Origin: Sporosarcina sp.
GTDB lineage: Bacteria > Bacillota > Bacilli > Bacillales_A > Planococcaceae
Assembly (NCBI GenBank): GCA_026169375.1
Contig: JAPFCR010000030.1
Span: 1-64,000 of the forward strand
DNA length: 64,000 nucleotides
Direction of reading: 5' to 3'
Shown: piece by piece, positions 56,490 to 64,000 of the stretch
Layout: each line of letters starts with the position of its first letter
How positions within the stretch are numbered: the stretch's first letter is position 1
The notes under the pieces: model-generated
The model's input: only the letters and a program-made list of their open reading frames with translations
The model's database searches: none
What the model was told of the DNA's origin: nothing
Translations under genes and position numbers: made by a program

Positions 56490-57920
56490 TTATTCTAATC
56501 CAATCGATACATACTGTGTTTCTAAGAATGCTTCAATTCCTTCACGTCCTCCTTCACGACCTAATCCACTTTCTTTCATTCCTCCAAATGGCGCTTGTGC
56601 AGCAGACGGCGTTCCGTCATTCCAACCGACAATCCCGTAGTCCAGTTGCTTAACCAAACGCGTTCCTTTTCCAACACTTTCAGTAAATACGTATGCTGCT
56701 AGACCGTATTTTGTCCGATTTGCCAATTCAACTACTTCTTCTATCGTTTCAAACGGTTGAACAGGTGCAACTGGTCCAAACGTCTCTTCATTCATTACAA
56801 TCATCTCAGAAGTCGCGTCTCGTAAAACAGTTGGAGCATAAAATGTACCTTCGTATTTTTCAATACGCGCGCCCCCCGTTAAAACAGAAGCCCCTCTTTC
56901 TACCGCATCTTCCACATGTTTCGCAACTTTATCGACACCATCCTGATTAATAAGCGGACCGATTTGTACGTTTTCTTCCATACCGTTCCCAACTTTTAAC
57001 GCCCGTACTGCTTCGGTGAATTTTTCTAAGAACTTATCATAAACTTGCACTTGAACATAAATTCGGTTCCCACATACACAAGTTTGTCCAGTATTTCTAA
57101 ACTTCGATGCAATGGCGCCTTTCACTGCTAAATCGATATCCGCATCATCTAAGACGATAATCGGCGCATGACCGCCCAATTCTAAAGAAAGGCGTTTTAC
57201 TTGATCCGCACTTTGTTTAATGAGTATTTTTCCGACTTCTGTTGACCCAGTAAATGTTACTTTGCGAACTTGTTCATTTTCCATAAACGCTTGTCCAATT
57301 TCAGATGACTTTCCAGTGACTAGGTTTATAACTCCTTTTGGAAAACCTGCTTTCTCACATAACTCTGTTAGCTTAACAGCAGTAATTGGACTTTCACCAG
57401 ACGGTTTCATCACAATTGTACATCCAGCTGCTAGAGCTGGTCCCATTTTCCGTGTAAGCATCGCAAGTGGAAAATTCCACGGTGTAATCGCCGCAACAAC
57501 CCCAATTGGCTTCTTCCAAACTTGCATGCGCTTTTCTCCAATATGCGAAGGGATGGTTTCCCCATAAACACGCTTTCCTTCTTCCGCAAACCACTCTAAG
57601 AAAGACGCCGCATATAAAACTTCTCCTCGTGATTCCTGAATTGGCTTTCCCATTTCACGGGTCATTACTTCTGCTAACTCTTCCTGATGTTCAATTAAAA
57701 GCTTATATAACCTTTGCAAATAATTTGCGCGTTCATACGCTGTCGTTTTTGACCATGTTTGAAAAGCTTGATAAGCGCTTGCAACTGCCTCATTTGCTTC
57801 AAAAGCACCACCAATTGGAACCGTTCCTACTTCTTCATGATTCGCAGGATTTTTCACGATTAGCTTTTCTAAAGATTCACCTTGCCAACTGCCATTCATA
57901 TACATTAAGTAATCATTCAT
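56490..57920 (-). CDS. gabD: NAD(P)-dependent succinate-semialdehyde dehydrogenase
   Basis: Aldehyde dehydrogenase of 476 residues in the GabD group, oxidising succinate semialdehyde to succinate at the end of GABA breakdown. Glu247 (LELGGHAP) and Cys281 (NTGQTCVCGNR, with the second Cys two residues on, as in GabD) form the active site; ITPWNFPLAMLTRK and MKPSGESP bind the cofactor. GGAGG precedes the ATG. It has no gabT neighbour. A wider semialdehyde specificity is possible. Confidence 0.9.
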   Translation of the reverse strand: MNDYLMYMNGSWQGESLEKLIVKNPANHEEVGTVPIGGAFEANEAVASAYQAFQTWSKTTAYERANYLQRLYKLLIEHQEELAEVMTREMGKPIQESRGEVLYAASFLEWFAEEGKRVYGETIPSHIGEKRMQVWKKPIGVVAAITPWNFPLAMLTRKMGPALAAGCTIVMKPSGESPITAVKLTELCEKAGFPKGVINLVTGKSSEIGQAFMENEQVRKVTFTGSTEVGKILIKQSADQVKRLSLELGGHAPIIVLDDADIDLAVKGAIASKFRNTGQTCVCGNRIYVQVQVYDKFLEKFTEAVRALKVGNGMEENVQIGPLINQDGVDKVAKHVEDAVERGASVLTGGARIEKYEGTFYAPTVLRDATSEMIVMNEETFGPVAPVQPFETIEEVVELANRTKYGLAAYVFTESVGKGTRLVKQLDYGIVGWNDGTPSAAQAPFGGMKESGLGREGGREGIEAFLETQYVSIGLE

Positions 57921-58003
57921 TGAAATTTTTCCTCCTCGTATTTCATCTATCTTTCTATTTTACCACTTTCTTTACATTTCCCTCTCATAAATGAAATAAA
58001 CGA

Positions 58004-58037
58004 AAAAGCAATGCCTGATTATAGTGACATTGCTTTT
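58004..58037 (-). terminator. Terminator after the acyl-CoA dehydrogenase gene
   Basis: A perfect 10-bp stem AAAAGCAATG/CATTGCTTTT with T residues on the minus strand. Confidence 0.85.
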
Positions 58038-58043
58038 ACATAA

Positions 58044-59231
58044 CTACTCCCAAGCCGGAAGCATTTTATTTAACATTTTATCTTCTCTAAACCCTAGTAC
58101 ATATTCTGCTTGCATAATTGTATGAATTTCTCTCGTTCCTTCATAAATAACGGGTGCCTTTGAATTCCTTAAATAACGTTCGACTGGATATTCATCTGAA
58201 TAACCATATGCGCCATGAATTTGAACCGCGTCATCAGCTGCTTGATTCGCAAAATCACAGGCCTGCCATTTTGCTAAAGACGTCTCCCTTGTGTTTCGTA
58301 CACCTTGATTTTTCATTTCACCAGCTCGGTAAACAAGAAGACGGCTCATTTGATAACCTGCTTCCATTTTCGCAAGCATTTGTTGAACAAGTTGATGTTT
58401 ACCAATTTCAGTCCCGAAAGTTTTTCGTTCATGACAATACTTCACACTTGCCTCTATACACGCTTGAATTAAGCCAACCGCTCCAGCTGCGACTGTAAAC
58501 CGACCATTATCAAGTGCTGACATAGCTATTTTAAAACCTTCACCTTCTTCACCAAGTAAATTTTCTTTTGGAATTTTTACATCGTCAAAAAATAGTTCCC
58601 CTGTATTTCCTGCACGAATGCCAAGTTTTCCTTTCGTCGGTACTGAAGAAAAGCCTTCCCATGTTCTTTCAACGATAAATGCGGAAATCGCTTTATGTTT
58701 CTCTTTACGGTCCCCTGTATAAGCGAAGACTAAAAAATAATCCGCTATATCGCATAAAGAAATCCATGTTTTCTGACCATTTAAGATGTAATTATCTCCG
58801 TCTTTTACCGCTGTTGTTTGAAGCGCAACTACATCAGATCCCGCTGCAGGCTCTGTTAAGCCAAAGGCACCGATCTTTTCTCCATTCGCCTGTGGTACGA
58901 GGTATTTTCGCTTTTGTTCTTCATTTCCCCATTGAAGTAACGATAAGCTGTTAAGCCCTATATGCACAGATACCGCTGTTCGAAAAGCTGTATCACCGCG
59001 CTCTAACTCTTCACAAACAATGGCCAAAGCGTTATAATCCATTCCACTTCCGCCGTACTTTTCTGGAATGCAGACCCCCATAAGTCCAAGATTTGCTAAC
59101 TGCTTATAAATTTTCGAGTCAAATGTTCCTTTCCGGTCCCACATAGCAATATTTGGCATGATTTCTTTATCAACAAATGCTCGTACTGTTTTTCTTAACA
59201 TGTTTTGTTCTGCTGTAAATGAGAAATTCAA
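58044..59231 (-). CDS. Acyl-CoA dehydrogenase
   Basis: FAD enzyme of 395 residues that forms the alpha-beta double bond of an acyl-CoA. GLTEPAAGSDVVALQTTA near residue 125-142 and FGTEIGKHQLVQQMLAKMEAGY near 274-295 are typical; the catalytic base position shows YEGTREIHTIMQAEYVLG near 366-383, where the Glu of YEGT is the expected base of short- and branched-chain enzymes. The start is TTG at 59231 with AAGGA very close before it. It lies alone between terminators; acyl chain preference is unknown. Confidence 0.9.
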   Translation of the reverse strand: MNFSFTAEQNMLRKTVRAFVDKEIMPNIAMWDRKGTFDSKIYKQLANLGLMGVCIPEKYGGSGMDYNALAIVCEELERGDTAFRTAVSVHIGLNSLSLLQWGNEEQKRKYLVPQANGEKIGAFGLTEPAAGSDVVALQTTAVKDGDNYILNGQKTWISLCDIADYFLVFAYTGDRKEKHKAISAFIVERTWEGFSSVPTKGKLGIRAGNTGELFFDDVKIPKENLLGEEGEGFKIAMSALDNGRFTVAAGAVGLIQACIEASVKYCHERKTFGTEIGKHQLVQQMLAKMEAGYQMSRLLVYRAGEMKNQGVRNTRETSLAKWQACDFANQAADDAVQIHGAYGYSDEYPVERYLRNSKAPVIYEGTREIHTIMQAEYVLGFREDKMLNKMLPAWE

Positions 59232-59326
59232 TATCCTTCTCTCCCTTCTTCACCATCTACTATGACTTCTCTTTACTTTATTCAACAATTCGATAGCAAG
59301 TTCCTTCTATGTAACATAATTAAAAA

Positions 59327-59366
59327 AAGAACAGATTAGGAAAGTTTATTCTCCCAATCTGTTCTT
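59327..59366 (-). terminator. Terminator after the hydroxyacid dehydrogenase gene
   Basis: A perfect 11-bp stem AAGAACAGATT/AATCTGTTCTT with TTTTTAATT following on the minus strand. Confidence 0.88.
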
Positions 59367-59396
59367 CACTTAAAAATTTGTAGATTACTTCTCTAT

Positions 59397-60359
59397 TTAC
59401 ACAACAATATTGTTTGGTACACGTCCACCTAGCACGTCACGAATCGCTCTCTCGTTTAACTTCATCATCGCTAATCGCGTTTGAATACTCGCACTCGCAA
59501 TATGAGGAAGAGCTGTTACATTTGGAAGTGTTAAGAGTGGGTGATTTACAGGTACCGGCTCGGTTTCAAACACGTCTAAACCAGCTCCCCATATCTCTCC
59601 TTCTGTAAGCGCATCATAAAGGTCTTGTTCATTGACAATCCCACCGCGTGATACGTTTACCAAAACTGCTGTTTTCTTCATTAAACGAAGTTCACGTTTT
59701 TTAATTAAATCTCTCGTTTCATCAGTGAGTGGTGCAAGAATAAGAACAAAATCAGATTGTCTCAATAGATCATCCAGTTCGGCATATTGAAAGCCGTACA
59801 TTTCCTCAGTGTCCATCTTACGCGTCCGATTATGGTAGAGAATGTCCATTTCGAAGCCTCTTGCTCTTTTAGCCGCCGCCTCGCCAATTCTCCCCATTCC
59901 AATAATCCCCAATGTCGCACCAAATACATCCATTCCGGTTAACTGCATCGGCGTCCATGATTTCCATCTTCCATCACGTAATACCGCTTCAGCTTCTGTA
60001 ATGCGACGAGCGGATGCTAGCAGTAAACCAATCGCTAAGTCTGCTGTTGTTTCTGTTAATACATTCGGCGTATGCGTTACAGTAATGCCAAGCTCTTTCG
60101 CCGCTTGAAGGTCTATATTATTAAAACCAACAGCACAATTCGAAACGATTTTTAAATTTGGTGCACTTTCCATAATTTCACGCGTAATTTGATCGGTAAT
60201 TGTTGTCCAAAGCGCATGTGCCGATTTTACCTCTTCTTTTAGCACTTCTTCTGGAACGACAACATCTTCTTTATCCCACATACGTACGGTAAACTTCTCC
60301 CTTAGTGGCCGGACAGCTTCTTCTGGTAATTTTCTTGTAATATAAACGACTTGTTTCAT
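59397..60359 (-). CDS. D-isomer-specific 2-hydroxyacid dehydrogenase (glyoxylate/hydroxypyruvate reductase type)
   Basis: A 320-residue NAD(P)-dependent reductase. The Rossmann motif is TLGIIGMGRIGEAAAKRA (about residues 148-165); the catalytic Arg is in NVSRGGIVNE, the Glu in DVFETEPVP, and the His in LPHIASAS. It follows the D-glycerate dehydrogenase / glyoxylate reductase pattern (YvcT-like). AGGGGG precedes the ATG. It lies only 36 bases past moaA on the same strand with no terminator between, so part of its transcription may come from the molybdopterin operon. Confidence 0.88.
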   Translation of the reverse strand: MKQVVYITRKLPEEAVRPLREKFTVRMWDKEDVVVPEEVLKEEVKSAHALWTTITDQITREIMESAPNLKIVSNCAVGFNNIDLQAAKELGITVTHTPNVLTETTADLAIGLLLASARRITEAEAVLRDGRWKSWTPMQLTGMDVFGATLGIIGMGRIGEAAAKRARGFEMDILYHNRTRKMDTEEMYGFQYAELDDLLRQSDFVLILAPLTDETRDLIKKRELRLMKKTAVLVNVSRGGIVNEQDLYDALTEGEIWGAGLDVFETEPVPVNHPLLTLPNVTALPHIASASIQTRLAMMKLNERAIRDVLGGRVPNNIVV

Positions 60360-60395
60360 TCATATTCCCCCTTCTGACCATTGATTGTTTATTCA

Positions 60396-61406
60396 CTAGC
60401 CCCCAATATAACTCATGCCGATTTTCTTCCGATTTTTCGCTGTTTGCTCTGTTCTTTCATCGGAATAACGGTCAGCACGATTTTCCCAAACACCCTGAAT
60501 TGCGTCAAAAAGTTCCTCTTCTGTTTTCTCGCTGCGAATTAGCGTCTTCAAATCAAAGCCATCAGAAGCAAATAAACAAGTAAATAACTTCCCATCAGAA
60601 GACAATCTAGCTCGTGTGCATGTTGAACAAAACGATTCTGAAACGGAAGTAATAAAACCAACTTCTACTCCATTATCCTTGTAGCGATAGCGTTTAGCAA
60701 CCTCACCGTAATAATGTTGTTCTGCAGGCTCTATATCAAACATCTCTTTTAATTGATGATAAATTTCATTTTTCGTAACTACTTTTTTAAAACTCCATCC
60801 GTTGTCATTACCAACATCCATAAATTCAATGAACCGCAACATAATCCCTTGCTCTTTAAAATAAGTTGCCATCGGGATAATTTCTTGTTCATTGACTCCT
60901 TTTTCTACAACCATATTTACTTTAATTTCAAATCCAATTTGTTGTGCATAAGCAATATTCTTCAATATAAAATCTGGTTTTACACCGCGACCATTAATCG
61001 CTCCAAAAACTTCTGGATCTAACGCATCTAAACTAATATTTAGCCTACGTAATCCCGCGTCATACAGTGCTTGTGCATGCTGACGCAATAAAACTGCGTT
61101 CGTAGTCAATCCAATATCTTCAATACCTTCTATCTTCAATAATCTTTCAATAAGTTTTGCAATATCTTGACGCATAAGTGGTTCTCCACCTGTAATGCGT
61201 AATTTTTTCACACCCAGTTTCGCAAAAATCTTCGCGAATTGCTCTATCTCTTCAAAAGATAGAAGTTGATCTTTTGGAAGAAAAGCATAATCATCACCGA
61301 AAATCTCTTTCGGCATACAATACGTACATCTAAAATTACATCGATCTGTTACGGAAATTCGCAAATCACGGATCGGTCTTCCTAACTTATCGACAATTGC
61401 ATTCAT
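60396..61406 (-). CDS. moaA: GTP 3',8-cyclase
   Basis: Radical SAM enzyme of 336 residues for the first step of molybdenum cofactor synthesis. The SAM cluster motif is [10 protein letters not shown] (Cys near residues 23, 27 and 30), [11 protein letters not shown] follows, and the C-terminal cluster is carried by [21 protein letters not shown]. The C terminus is GMSYIGG, ending in the Gly-Gly tail needed by MoaA. The ATG overlaps the mobA stop (ATGA). Last gene of the cofactor operon. Confidence 0.97.
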   Translation of the reverse strand: MNAIVDKLGRPIRDLRISVTDRCNFRCTYCMPKEIFGDDYAFLPKDQLLSFEEIEQFAKIFAKLGVKKLRITGGEPLMRQDIAKLIERLLKIEGIEDIGLTTNAVLLRQHAQALYDAGLRRLNISLDALDPEVFGAINGRGVKPDFILKNIAYAQQIGFEIKVNMVVEKGVNEQEIIPMATYFKEQGIMLRFIEFMDVGNDNGWSFKKVVTKNEIYHQLKEMFDIEPAEQHYYGEVAKRYRYKDNGVEVGFITSVSESFCSTCTRARLSSDGKLFTCLFASDGFDLKTLIRSEKTEEELFDAIQGVWENRADRYSDERTEQTAKNRKKIGMSYIGG

Positions 61407-61981
61407 ATTTCTTCACCTCTCTCTAAATCTGCTTGATGATTAATATTCTTCAAAATTTCTTCAAAATCATCTGCTAGCACTTCTGCATCTACCCATTTCG
61501 TCTGAACTTGTTCTAAAAAAGGAACAACACGGAATTGTTTTTGATCTAATGTTTTTTCTAATTTTTTCAAAACAGTTCGTTTCCAAATTGACACAAGTGG
61601 ATGATGATATGCAGCCGTTTGAACAGCAACAACATCCGCTTCTTCATGTATAAGTAACTTCCCGATAAACTGCTCATTCATATAAGGCATATCGCAAGGT
61701 AATACCATATAACGCATAGCAGCAGACGTTTTCATGGCACTGTAAATACCTGCGAGTGGTCCATAACCCGCATAAGCTAGATCATCTGTAATCACTTGAA
61801 ATTCACTCGGAAATCGTTCGACAAATTCCGGTCTTGTCACAATGATCACTTCATCACAATATGGTTTTAACGCATTAACTGCATATTCATAGAAGTAACG
61901 CCCTTCCATTTCAGCAAATGCTTTAGGAGAACCAAATCTTCTCGATAATCCTCCTGCTAAAACAACACCAATTGTTTTCAT
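61403..61981 (-). CDS. mobA: Molybdenum cofactor guanylyltransferase
   Basis: A 192-residue nucleotidyltransferase that attaches GMP to molybdopterin. It starts with the GTP-binding loop [19 protein letters not shown] and has [20 protein letters not shown] near residue 78-97 and VLPCDMPYM near 107-115. The ATG at 61981 overlaps the moaD stop; an upstream frame of 10 residues is inside moaD and not used. Presence suggests a bis-MGD type enzyme (such as formate dehydrogenase or nitrate reductase) elsewhere. Confidence 0.94.
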   Translation of the reverse strand: MKTIGVVLAGGLSRRFGSPKAFAEMEGRYFYEYAVNALKPYCDEVIIVTRPEFVERFPSEFQVITDDLAYAGYGPLAGIYSAMKTSAAMRYMVLPCDMPYMNEQFIGKLLIHEEADVVAVQTAAYHHPLVSIWKRTVLKKLEKTLDQKQFRVVPFLEQVQTKWVDAEVLADDFEEILKNINHQADLERGEEI

Positions 61982-62211
61982 CCGCCACTCACAGGAGGAA
62001 TAAATGCACAAATATCCCCTGCTTCAATGACATCTTCTTTCAATGCATATTCTTCATTAACGGCAACGTGAATCATATCTTTTCCGAATCCAGGATACTT
62101 TTCCTCTGCCCAGTCAAGAAGTTGCGCAACGGTCATTTTACTTTTCTCAATCGTCTCTTCCGCTTTTCCAGTCAATTCACGAAGACGTGCAAAATAATAT
62201 ACTTTAATCAT
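61978..62211 (-). CDS. moaD: Molybdopterin synthase sulfur carrier subunit
   Basis: A 77-residue ubiquitin-like protein (start at 62211, within the end of moaE). It begins IKVYYFARLREL and ends in the Gly-Gly tail (PPVSGG) that becomes a thiocarboxylate and donates sulfur to the precursor. The longer open frame upstream lies inside moaE and has nothing of this family. It overlaps moaE by eight bases and mobA by four. Confidence 0.95.
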   Translation of the reverse strand: MIKVYYFARLRELTGKAEETIEKSKMTVAQLLDWAEEKYPGFGKDMIHVAVNEEYALKEDVIEAGDICAFIPPVSGG

Positions 62212-62653
62212 GTACTTTTCGCCCTTTCGATGGATATTTTTTCTGTGCACCAATCCACTCTTCTCCGTCTTCCCAAATTTCTTTTTTCCAAATGGGAACG
62301 ACTTCTTTAATGCGTTCAATCGCATATTCATTCGCGGCATAAGCTGCTCCTCGGTGCGGTGAAGACACAGCAATCAAAACTGCGATATCAGAGATTTGCA
62401 ACTCACCGATGCGATGAACAATCGCTACCTTTATCTCTGGCCATTTTTCTTCCATTTCTGCGCCAATCTCAGCCATCTTTTTTTCCGCCATTGGAATATA
62501 CGCTTCATATGATAAATATAATGTACGTACGCCATGCGTCCACTCCCGGACATTCCCAGTGAAAATCGTCACTGCGCCTGCCCCCGCATGAAGAACGTAA
62601 TCTGAATATTTTTGTATGTTAATGGGTTCTTCTACAATTTCAAATGGTTTCAT
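62204..62653 (-). CDS. moaE: Molybdopterin synthase catalytic subunit
   Basis: The 149-residue large subunit, which with MoaD makes the dithiolene of molybdopterin. AGAVTIFTGNVREWTHG, LYLSYEAYIPMAEKKMAEI, VAIVHRIGELQISDIAVLIAVSSPHR and the late PIWKKEIWEDGEEWIG are diagnostic, the last with the catalytic Lys. The start at 62653 has AGGAGG six bases upstream and overlaps the end of mobB by 14 bases. Confidence 0.96.
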   Translation of the reverse strand: MKPFEIVEEPINIQKYSDYVLHAGAGAVTIFTGNVREWTHGVRTLYLSYEAYIPMAEKKMAEIGAEMEEKWPEIKVAIVHRIGELQISDIAVLIAVSSPHRGAAYAANEYAIERIKEVVPIWKKEIWEDGEEWIGAQKKYPSKGRKVHD

Positions 62654-63146
62654 GAGTACCCTCCTGTATCCATTGCAAAAACCACTCGTCAACTTGATGA
62701 TCAAGTAAATGGTTCACTTTTTCTATTGATAAATTTAGTTTATCACAACTTACAACAAGTTGAATATGAGTGAGTTGTTGTAATGATTTCCAATCCGCTT
62801 CATCGCGCAATAAAACAACTTTCTTTTCTTCCTCTTGCTTAAAGCCCTCTATGAGTAAAATATCAGGTTCGTTTATCGTTGCCAACTTCACAAGCTGTGT
62901 AAAATTGGGTTCTTCATTTAATAAAAGTTGCGCCGTTCCAGCCCCTGCAACGAGCGATACGTCGGCCCCACTTTCAAAAAATTGAACACCGTCTGTCTCC
63001 TCATCTGGAAGTGCGAGCGATGATGCATGTCCGTGATGCTTCACAACGGCAACAGTCAACCCGTTTTCTTTTAATAAACGAACCCAACGTGAAATCAGTG
63101 TTGTCTTGCCACTATTTTTAAAACCTACCACTTGTAATACCTTCAT
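62640..63146 (-). CDS. mobB: Molybdopterin-guanine dinucleotide biosynthesis adaptor protein
   Basis: A 168-residue P-loop GTPase-like protein that assists MobA. The P-loop is VGFKNSGKTTLISRWV near residues 6-21, followed by VVKHHGH and PDILLIEGFKQEEEKKV. The start at 63146 overlaps the moeA stop by four bases; a start three codons earlier is possible. Confidence 0.94.
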   Translation of the reverse strand: MKVLQVVGFKNSGKTTLISRWVRLLKENGLTVAVVKHHGHASSLALPDEETDGVQFFESGADVSLVAGAGTAQLLLNEEPNFTQLVKLATINEPDILLIEGFKQEEEKKVVLLRDEADWKSLQQLTHIQLVVSCDKLNLSIEKVNHLLDHQVDEWFLQWIQEGTHETI

Positions 63147-64000
63147 AGATCCCACGTTGAAACGCCTTCTTCAACGCCTAAAAGTAAGACGTCGACTTCC
63201 ATTCTCTTCGTAAATCCACGTGTTCCACTTGGTAAAACGATCATACAATTTCCGCGTGCAATCGAAGAAACTGCGCTTGATTTATTAAAGCCTGCTGGTG
63301 TTGCAACTGGACCCTCTTCTGTCATTTCCCAAACTGCCCGGATAAAACGTGTAAATGGATTCGGCTTTGTAAAATCATCTCCGAGAAGTGCTTTCGTGCG
63401 TGGCATATACGTTTTTTCTGCGCCCATCATTTTTAATAAGGCTGGACGTGTAAACAATTCAAATCCTGTAAAACAAGCAGAGGGATTACCTGATAAACCA
63501 AATAATAAATGGTTTCCTAATGTTGCAACAGTCGTCACACTTCCAGGACGCATTGCAACTTTGTTAAAGAGAACTTCTGCGCCTAACTTTTCATAAATCA
63601 CTGGTAAATAATCGTAATCGCCGACTGAAACGCCACCTGTCGTGATAAGGACATCTGTTTCTTCTAATGCTGTTTCGACCATTTCCATACAAGCATCCAA
63701 ATTGTCCCCGAGCATTCCATATGATTTGTATTGAATGCCCATTCTCTTTAACTGCGCAGCAATCATCGGACCGTTAGAATTACGAATTTTACCTGGTTCT
63801 AATTCTTCGTTAACCTCTAATAGTTCTGTCCCTGTGGATAAAATACCAACAATCGGCTTTTTCGAAACTTTTACTTCTGCATAGCCAAAAGTAGCGAGAA
63901 GTGCAGTCGTGCCCGGATGAATGACAGCCCCTTGCTCTATTAAAACTTCACCTTCCGTTGCGTCCTCTCCTCTTAAAGAGATGTTTTCTCCATTCTCAAA
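63143..64000 (-). CDS. moeA: Molybdopterin molybdenumtransferase, N terminus beyond the window
   Basis: Inserts molybdate into adenylylated molybdopterin. The visible 285 codons stay open to the right edge, so the true start lies outside; an ATG at 63766 is internal. The edge part reads FENGENISLRGED, then PIVGILSTGTELLEV and GKIRNSNGPMIAA. The MoeA/MogA-like domain has LITTGGVSVGDYDYLP, MRPGSVTT and LFGLSGNPSACFTGFE. The C-terminal domain IV is short. First visible gene of the operon. Confidence 0.95.
   Translation of the reverse strand, partial: FENGENISLRGEDATEGEVLIEQGAVIHPGTTALLATFGYAEVKVSKKPIVGILSTGTELLEVNEELEPGKIRNSNGPMIAAQLKRMGIQYKSYGMLGDNLDACMEMVETALEETDVLITTGGVSVGDYDYLPVIYEKLGAEVLFNKVAMRPGSVTTVATLGNHLLFGLSGNPSACFTGFELFTRPALLKMMGAEKTYMPRTKALLGDDFTKPNPFTRFIRAVWEMTEEGPVATPAGFNKSSAVSSIARGNCMIVLPSGTRGFTKRMEVDVLLLGVEEGVSTWDL

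Noticed and set aside
57506-57994. A 162-codon plus-strand frame opposite gabD
   Set aside because: Low-complexity Leu/His/Phe composition, no start site; it lies wholly against a conserved enzyme gene and its leader.
62212-62373. N-terminal extension of moaD
   Set aside because: It lies inside moaE and bears no relation to MoaD.
63143-63766. Reading moeA as a complete short gene from the ATG at 63766
   Set aside because: The frame stays open and MoeA-like to the window edge, so that ATG is internal.

Overview
The window reads as low-GC chromosomal DNA of a Bacillota bacterium. Gene content (YtrA-type GntR operon, YusW and SE1832-type small proteins, YfiB/YfiC-type ABC pair, a T-box controlled ilv-leu operon ending in ilvA, DegV, AIM24) and strong GGAGG ribosome sites suggest Bacillales, most likely Planococcaceae (Sporosarcina/Lysinibacillus-like). 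The placement is inference from gene families. I see no prophage, CRISPR array or intact insertion sequence. Most genes lie on the minus strand.

Layout. 1-315: dispersed GC-rich intergenic repeat. 0.3-4.8 kb: unknown 193-residue protein, topoisomerase III, MarR plus flavin monooxygenase pair. 5.1-12.5 kb: orphan peptide/nickel-type binding lipoprotein, S9 peptidase, small membrane protein, MFS transporter, Na+/H+ antiporter. 12.5-14.3 kb: a hairpin-rich gene-free stretch, a PseG/SpsG-like sugar protein and a small coiled-coil protein. 14.4-21.7 kb: ECF sigma factor, CNNM/CBS membrane protein, M20 peptidase, DegV, Amidase_6 protein, tRNA-Ala(GGC), DUF2804, YusW lipoprotein. 21.7-29.4 kb: a probable IS200/IS605-type remnant, a heterodimeric ABC exporter, a YtrA-type autoregulated ABC operon with a clear promoter/operator, and an EamA transporter. 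29.5-37.8 kb: PAS-(degenerate GGDEF)-EAL protein, SDR, pyroglutamyl peptidase, AIM24, a serpin lipoprotein, and a lysine catabolic pair (lysine 6-dehydrogenase plus aldehyde dehydrogenase). 37.9-46.7 kb: two paralogous SEC-C proteins around an acetamidase-family gene, an unknown protein, a GltS-type symporter, a choline-kinase-like protein and aspartate dehydrogenase.

46.7-56.3 kb is a branched-chain amino acid operon, ilvB-ilvN-ilvC-leuA-leuB-leuC-leuD-ilvA, read right to left from a sigma-A promoter through a T-box leader and ended by one terminator. The ilvA 5' end looks damaged. 56.5-60.4 kb holds succinate-semialdehyde dehydrogenase, acyl-CoA dehydrogenase and a 2-hydroxyacid dehydrogenase. 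60.4-64.0 kb is a tightly overlapping molybdenum cofactor operon (moeA-mobB-moaE-moaD-mobA-moaA) that runs off the right edge.

The least explained parts are the SEC-C locus (one protein ends in a cyclin-box/TFIIB-like segment, the other in helical repeats), the bacterial serpin, the ilvA start, the atypical tRNA-Ala and the structured stretch near 12.8 kb.
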